Below, piece by piece: positions 60,332-64,000 of a DNA stretch of 64,000 nucleotides. Origin of the DNA: SOJA01 sp964598485 (GTDB taxonomy: Archaea; Thermoproteota; Bathyarchaeia; Bathyarchaeales; Bathycorpusculaceae); contig CAZRCD010000008.1 of NCBI GenBank assembly GCA_964598485.1, forward strand, positions 26,782-90,781, given 5' to 3'. The notes beneath the pieces are model-generated. The model was not told the origin of the DNA. It ran no database searches and saw nothing but the letters and a program-made list of their open reading frames with translations. The position numbers and the translations under genes were made by a program. Each line of letters begins with the position of its first letter. Within the stretch, counting starts at the first letter, position 1.

Positions 60332-62104
60332 ATGGTTTCTATAACCCAGATACAAGAAGTGCCACCTAAAAAGTCGATTCTTTTGGTCGGTCCTCCCGGA
60401 GCGGGGAAATCGACGTTCTGCGAACAGGCTGTTCTCCAGAGCTTGGCGGTGGATAGGCCCGTCATTTTCGTGACGACAGAGTGTAGCCCGTCTGAAGCTG
60501 AGAAGGACTTGAGAGAGAGGGGATTGGGCGAGATCGAGCCAGGTTTACTAAACTTCGTTGATGTCTATAATGAAACTGTGGGTGTTTCAGTTTCGGAGAG
60601 GCCTGACACTGTTCGTGCGGACTGCGCGAACCTGTCCGGCATAGGCATAGCGATTTCCAAGATGAGCGAGCGAATAGGGAGAAAGGGTGTCTTGTTGGTC
60701 TTCGATTCCTTAACTTCTCCATACCTCTTCAGTGGTTCAGAGATCTTGAGGTTCATGAGGCTGACCCTTTCTAAGTTTGCAGCTGAAGGGAACTCGGTTC
60801 TGGCTTGCATAGATGAGGGATGCAGCAAGTCGGAGGACCTCGTGACTATGATGAGCCTCTCCAACGGCGTGATAAAGATGGAGTTGAAGGAAGGAAAGAG
60901 GGTGCTGAATGTGGTGAAGCATCCCATAGTGGAGCCTGGAAGCATCGAGGTTCCCGGGGCCAAGATTCCGGAGAAGCTATGGGATATGAGGATGTGGGAA
61001 GAGGAGATTATGACGATTGCTCTCCGTAGTATGAAGGGCGCAGGTCTCGCGCAGCTCAGAAGAGAGGTTGGGAACTACGTGAACTTGTTCTGGCCTAACT
61101 TTGCCCACTGGAGCTGTATGCTCTGGGACCCCAAAAGGTTCCCGGAGATAACGTATGAAATGAGCAAGAAGCACGGTGATTCTATGAAGGAAATGATGTC
61201 GGTTGCTCCTCGGCACCAGAGACTTCTCTTCCAATTACTCATGCCGAAGAGCCTCAGCAGAGTCAAAGACATGAAAAAACTGTGGAAAGCTCTTGAGAAG
61301 ATGTTGAAAGGGATGGGTTTTGGCATCATGGAATACCTTGAAGATGTCTCCAAGACTGACGAGCACTACTTTAGAATATATGAGAATTGTGAATGCTGTG
61401 GATTCGAGAACGTAGGCGCCGCCATGGCTTCGATACTCCCCGCATCCACTGCAGGCATGTGCAAAGGACTTGAGAGGTGGAAAGGACTTGAGCGGGACTG
61501 GAACGCCGTTGAGGTAAAATGCATAGGACTCGGGGACCCCTACTGCGAGTTCAAGGTCGTCCCTGGAGAAATCGATAAGCTAAAGGATTCCCTGGGAGCT
61601 ATAGACAGCACAGTTTTAGACAGGATGCATGACCGGCTGATGGATCGCCTCATGGGATTTCTACTCGATGGAAAACCCCTTGTAGACAGGCCTAGGTTGG
61701 GAAGCGATGTAGGATTGAGTGCTATTATGCACGTCATGGTTCAGCCCACTTTGGCTGGTGAGAGGTACCGTGTGGTCATGAGGATGGCGGGAGCAAAGGC
61801 GGGGAAGGAGGTCGGTGAACACCTGATGGAAGCGGGGGTAAGGGAGGATGAGGCGGTGAACCGCGTTCTAAACTTCTTGGAATACTGCAAAGTGGGAAAG
61901 GTCACAGCGGATGAGACCATAAGAATGAAGGAGAATTGCGAGAGCGTGTTTTATGAGTTTATGACGAAGAAACGGGAAGAGCCTTGCTGCTATTTCACAA
62001 CGGGCTTCCTTAACGGTTTCTTTTCAGCTGTTAAAAATCAGCACGTTAAAGAGACCAAGTGTATAGCGATGGGTGATCCTTACTGCGAGTGGGAATTCAG
62101 ATGA
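60332..62104 (+). CDS. RecA/KaiC-like ATPase fused to two V4R domains
   Basis: 590 residues. About 1-235: a RecA-type ATPase with Walker A LVGPPGAGKSTFCEQAVLQS (19-38) and Walker B GVLLVFDSLTSPYLFSG. Then two V4R (4-vinyl reductase-like) ligand-binding domains: one at about 245-410, ending ECIGLGDPYCEF-like sequence (KCIGLGDPYCEFKVV), and one at about 430-590, with VVMRMAGAKAGKEVGEHLME, KENCESVFYEFM and KCIAMGDPYCEWEFR. V4R domains sense small aromatic or lipid-like ligands and NO-type signals in proteins such as BchJ and XylR. The fusion of ATPase plus V4R suggests a ligand-gated switch. Part of a paralogue cluster. Confidence 0.83.
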   Translation: MVSITQIQEVPPKKSILLVGPPGAGKSTFCEQAVLQSLAVDRPVIFVTTECSPSEAEKDLRERGLGEIEPGLLNFVDVYNETVGVSVSERPDTVRADCANLSGIGIAISKMSERIGRKGVLLVFDSLTSPYLFSGSEILRFMRLTLSKFAAEGNSVLACIDEGCSKSEDLVTMMSLSNGVIKMELKEGKRVLNVVKHPIVEPGSIEVPGAKIPEKLWDMRMWEEEIMTIALRSMKGAGLAQLRREVGNYVNLFWPNFAHWSCMLWDPKRFPEITYEMSKKHGDSMKEMMSVAPRHQRLLFQLLMPKSLSRVKDMKKLWKALEKMLKGMGFGIMEYLEDVSKTDEHYFRIYENCECCGFENVGAAMASILPASTAGMCKGLERWKGLERDWNAVEVKCIGLGDPYCEFKVVPGEIDKLKDSLGAIDSTVLDRMHDRLMDRLMGFLLDGKPLVDRPRLGSDVGLSAIMHVMVQPTLAGERYRVVMRMAGAKAGKEVGEHLMEAGVREDEAVNRVLNFLEYCKVGKVTADETIRMKENCESVFYEFMTKKREEPCCYFTTGFLNGFFSAVKNQHVKETKCIAMGDPYCEWEFR

Positions 62105-62129
62105 AACGAAAAATGAGAGTTGATGAAAG

Positions 62130-62774
62130 TTGGAGTTAGACGAGATAATCGTTGCCGGTGAACCCTGCCTTATTATTCGTAGCCCTCTGATCCCAAAAAC
62201 TATATTGTGTAACTCGCTCCTCCGTCCCTTACTGTCCAGGCTAAAGAGTTCCAAGGAGTTCGTAGCATTTGTGTCAGAACCCTGCGTTGTTGCTCCCCAA
62301 GGGTTAGACGTGGTATTAGTCACGGCTTTTTGGCCCGGATGCGTCTTTGGCCAGGCCACGGAGGGTGCCCTCAGCCAGCCAGTGCAGATCATTAAACCCC
62401 AACACCTTATGCTGGTTGAAAGGGAGTTGTACATGAAGCTGACGAAAAAGAGTTGCCTCTTCGGTGACTTCCTAGATTCCCTGCTTCTCTACAACGAAGA
62501 CAAGAGCAAGATTTGTAGGCTTCTAAGCAAGGTTCGCACAAGGATAAGGGAAAACAAGGCGTACGGCCTATTCTTCATGACAGAGGTAAGGGGGATGGAG
62601 GACGTCATCGACCAAGCCGCCGGCATCTTTGAGATCGTCGTCAAGGCAAAAGTCGAAACTAAGCATGATGAGCCTCTACTAACCTTGACCATAATAAAAC
62701 ACCCTAACATCGCTGAGACAGACAAAAAAATTGAAGTCGTATTCGAGAAGGGACAACCAAAACGAAGAGCCTAA
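62130..62774 (+). CDS. RecA-like paralogue without a P-loop
   Basis: 214 residues from TTG 62130. No GxxxxGK(S/T) is present (the N-terminus reads LDEIIVAGEPCLIIRSPLIP). The C-terminal part, FFMTEVRGMEDVIDQAAGIF and LLTLTIIKHPNIAETDKKIE, follows the same order as the corresponding region of its RecA-V4R neighbours (CIDEGC ... LNVVKHP), including the KHP motif. It is therefore probably a degenerate, non-hydrolysing ATPase-fold partner. It lies between the two RecA-V4R genes on the same strand, 26 bases after the first. No domain outside this fold is seen. Confidence 0.62.
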   Translation: MELDEIIVAGEPCLIIRSPLIPKTILCNSLLRPLLSRLKSSKEFVAFVSEPCVVAPQGLDVVLVTAFWPGCVFGQATEGALSQPVQIIKPQHLMLVERELYMKLTKKSCLFGDFLDSLLLYNEDKSKICRLLSKVRTRIRENKAYGLFFMTEVRGMEDVIDQAAGIFEIVVKAKVETKHDEPLLTLTIIKHPNIAETDKKIEVVFEKGQPKRRA

Positions 62775-62848
62775 AGCCCCCCCACGGTTACCATTGCATG
62801 GCATGTTAAAAGTTGCGCCTAACCGCTGTCAGATGAAGAATCAAGCTC

Positions 62849-62878
62849 GTTGGAACATTACAGATAAATTAAATAAAC
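62849..62878 (+). promoter_or_regulatory. Duplicated promoter block, copy 2
   Basis: GTTGGAACATTACAGATAAA followed by TTAAATAAAC, 27 of 30 identical to 60271-60300. It lies 20 bases before an in-frame ATG (62898) and 32 before TTG 62910, the codon equivalent to the ATG of the first RecA-V4R gene. It carries the TATA-like element for this gene. Confidence 0.55.
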
Positions 62879-62897
62879 TTAGTATCGTTACTAATAA

Positions 62898-64000
62898 ATG
62901 GGATTATTATTGATATCTCTAACCCAAATACAAGAAGTACCACCAAGAAGCCTACTTCTGTTGGTTGGGCCCCCTGGAGCGGGAAAGTCGAAATTTTGCC
63001 AGCAGATCGCCCTAAAGAGCTTGGCGGTGGATAGGCCCATCATCTATGTGACCACCGAATATAGTCCATCTGATGCCGAGCGGGCCTTAAGGGAGCAAGG
63101 ATTGGGGGAGATTGAACCGGGCCTGCTGAACTTCGTTGACGCCTACAATGAGACGGTGGGTAGTTCGGTTCCAGATAGACCGGACACCGTTTGTGCTGAC
63201 TGTAACGACCTTTCGAGTATAGATATAGCCATCTCGAAGCTAAAGGAAAGAATAGGAAAAAAAGGAATCTTAGTTTTTGACTCCTTAACTTCTCCGTATC
63301 TCTTCAGCGGCTCAGAGATCTTGAGGTTTATGAGGCAGACCCTGTCTAGGCTGGCTGCTAGGGGAAACGCTGTGGTAGCCTGCATAGACGAGGGCTGCGG
63401 CAAGGAAGAAGACCTGGTAGCCATGATGAGCCTCGCAAACGGCGTGATAAAGATAGAGACAGAGGAGGGCAGGCGGATCCTGAACGTTGTGAAGCACCCA
63501 AGAATGGAGCCGACAAAAATTGAGGTTTCGGTGACTGTTCGCCCTCATGTGGTCTCCTCCTATTATGACACAGAGTACGCGAGAAGGGAGGCGAAGATGG
63601 CTGTGCGGGGAGTAAAGGTGACGTTAAGACCAGGGGTTGGAGATTACGTTAACATCGGCTGGCGGGACCTCATATTCTGGAGCGGCATGCTATGGGACCC
63701 GAAGAGATTCCCAACGATGATGTACGAGTTGACCAAATATTCTGAGAACCCGAGCAACTACGACTTTGACATGATTTCGCTTTTTCCCTGGCACAAGAAA
63801 CTTCTCATGAAATTATTCATGCCAAAAAGCTTCAGCAAAGTGAAAGACATGAGAAAGGTGTTTGAAAGGGGCTTTAAGCCTGAATACACACAGTGGAGAG
63901 TCTCAACTGTCGAATATGTTGACGACATCTCCAAAACGGATGAACACTACATTAGAGGATACGAACATTATGAATGTTGGGGGTTCGAGAACGTCGGGGC
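62898..64000 (+). CDS. Second RecA/KaiC-like ATPase-V4R fusion, partial
   Basis: The frame is open from ATG 62898 to the right edge (367 codons). It is a close paralogue of the 60332 gene: SLTQIQEVPPRSLLLLVGPP, Walker A VGPPGAGKSKFCQQIA, KKGILVFDSLTSPYLFSGSE, GEIEPGLLNFVDAYNETVG, GMLWDPKRFPTMMYELTKYS and FMPKSFSKVKDMRKVF all align with it. The region between the ATPase and the first V4R-like segment is different and slightly longer (YYDTEYARREAKMAVRG). TTG 62910 aligns with the ATG of the first copy and may be the true start. The V4R tail is cut by the window end. Confidence 0.8.
   Translation, partial: MGLLLISLTQIQEVPPRSLLLLVGPPGAGKSKFCQQIALKSLAVDRPIIYVTTEYSPSDAERALREQGLGEIEPGLLNFVDAYNETVGSSVPDRPDTVCADCNDLSSIDIAISKLKERIGKKGILVFDSLTSPYLFSGSEILRFMRQTLSRLAARGNAVVACIDEGCGKEEDLVAMMSLANGVIKIETEEGRRILNVVKHPRMEPTKIEVSVTVRPHVVSSYYDTEYARREAKMAVRGVKVTLRPGVGDYVNIGWRDLIFWSGMLWDPKRFPTMMYELTKYSENPSNYDFDMISLFPWHKKLLMKLFMPKSFSKVKDMRKVFERGFKPEYTQWRVSTVEYVDDISKTDEHYIRGYEHYECWGFENVG

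Noticed and set aside
1..64000. tRNA or rRNA genes
   Set aside because: I looked for T-loop GTTCRA motifs with flanking stems and for long conserved rRNA-like tracts and found none outside coding regions.
1..64000. CRISPR arrays and insertion sequences
   Set aside because: No regularly spaced direct repeats and no transposase-like protein are present.

Overview
The window is archaeal and most resembles a Bathyarchaeia (TACK-lineage) genome; that placement is inference from gene content. Archaeal or archaeal/eukaryotic-type information genes are present: RNA polymerase subunit K, ribosomal protein eS26, a thermosome, NAC, MBF1, aTrm56, archaeal ApgM, ProRS of the archaeal/eukaryotic type, and ThrRS with the archaeal editing domain. 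There is also an arcadin-1-like protein, two tungsten aldehyde:ferredoxin oxidoreductases, an HdrABC set and an archaetidylinositol-phosphate-synthase-like enzyme. Genes are short-spaced, TTG and GTG starts are common, and Shine-Dalgarno sites mix with apparently leaderless genes. I saw no rRNA, tRNA, CRISPR array, insertion sequence or prophage.

Layout. 1-1602: start of glycine C-acetyltransferase (kbl) and an SDR threonine dehydrogenase, separated by acetyltransferase debris. 1933-4502: large frameshifted beta-helix surface protein with a structured leader. 4615-6411: DUF1028 protein and an NAD-kinase-like protein, divergent. 6523-9050: a TPR-HEPN gene with an internal stop, a divergent PD-(D/E)XK-type nuclease and a frameshifted DUF3795 gene. 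9130-16377: apgM, proS and two AOR genes. 16679-26119: proC, a pilin-anchored Ig-like surface protein, three aminotransferases, thrS, a zinc-finger protein and a PfkB kinase. 26345-37199: dead acetyltransferase, nac-PUA, mbf1-hflX-trm56, acylphosphatase, arcadin-1, guaA, pyrF, uracil-DNA glycosylase and small regulators. 37200-48258: DUF1805, lipid synthase, eS26, DUF4438, three tandem CBS genes, pyrC, Mut7-C, rpoK, thermosome and a threonine-synthase-like enzyme. 48389-56309: etfBA and acyl-CoA dehydrogenase converging on hdrA-hdrC-hdrB, where HdrA carries an inserted NADPH-oxidoreductase module. 56503-59412: Cys-rich small protein, Eis-like acetyltransferase and a ferritin-VIT1 transporter. 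59510-64000: KaiC/RecA-like ATPases, two of them fused to V4R sensor domains.

Together the genes suggest an anaerobic heterotroph. Amino acids are interconverted by several PLP enzymes, aldehydes are oxidised by ferredoxin-dependent AORs, and acyl-CoA oxidation passes electrons to ETF and possibly to the Hdr complex. Gene decay is frequent: at least five genes carry a single frameshift or stop and at least three more are fragments. Part of this may be assembly error. The RecA-V4R paralogue cluster at the right edge, with a duplicated promoter, is the best candidate for an undescribed system; the Hdr/ETF locus and the TPR-HEPN/nuclease pair come next.
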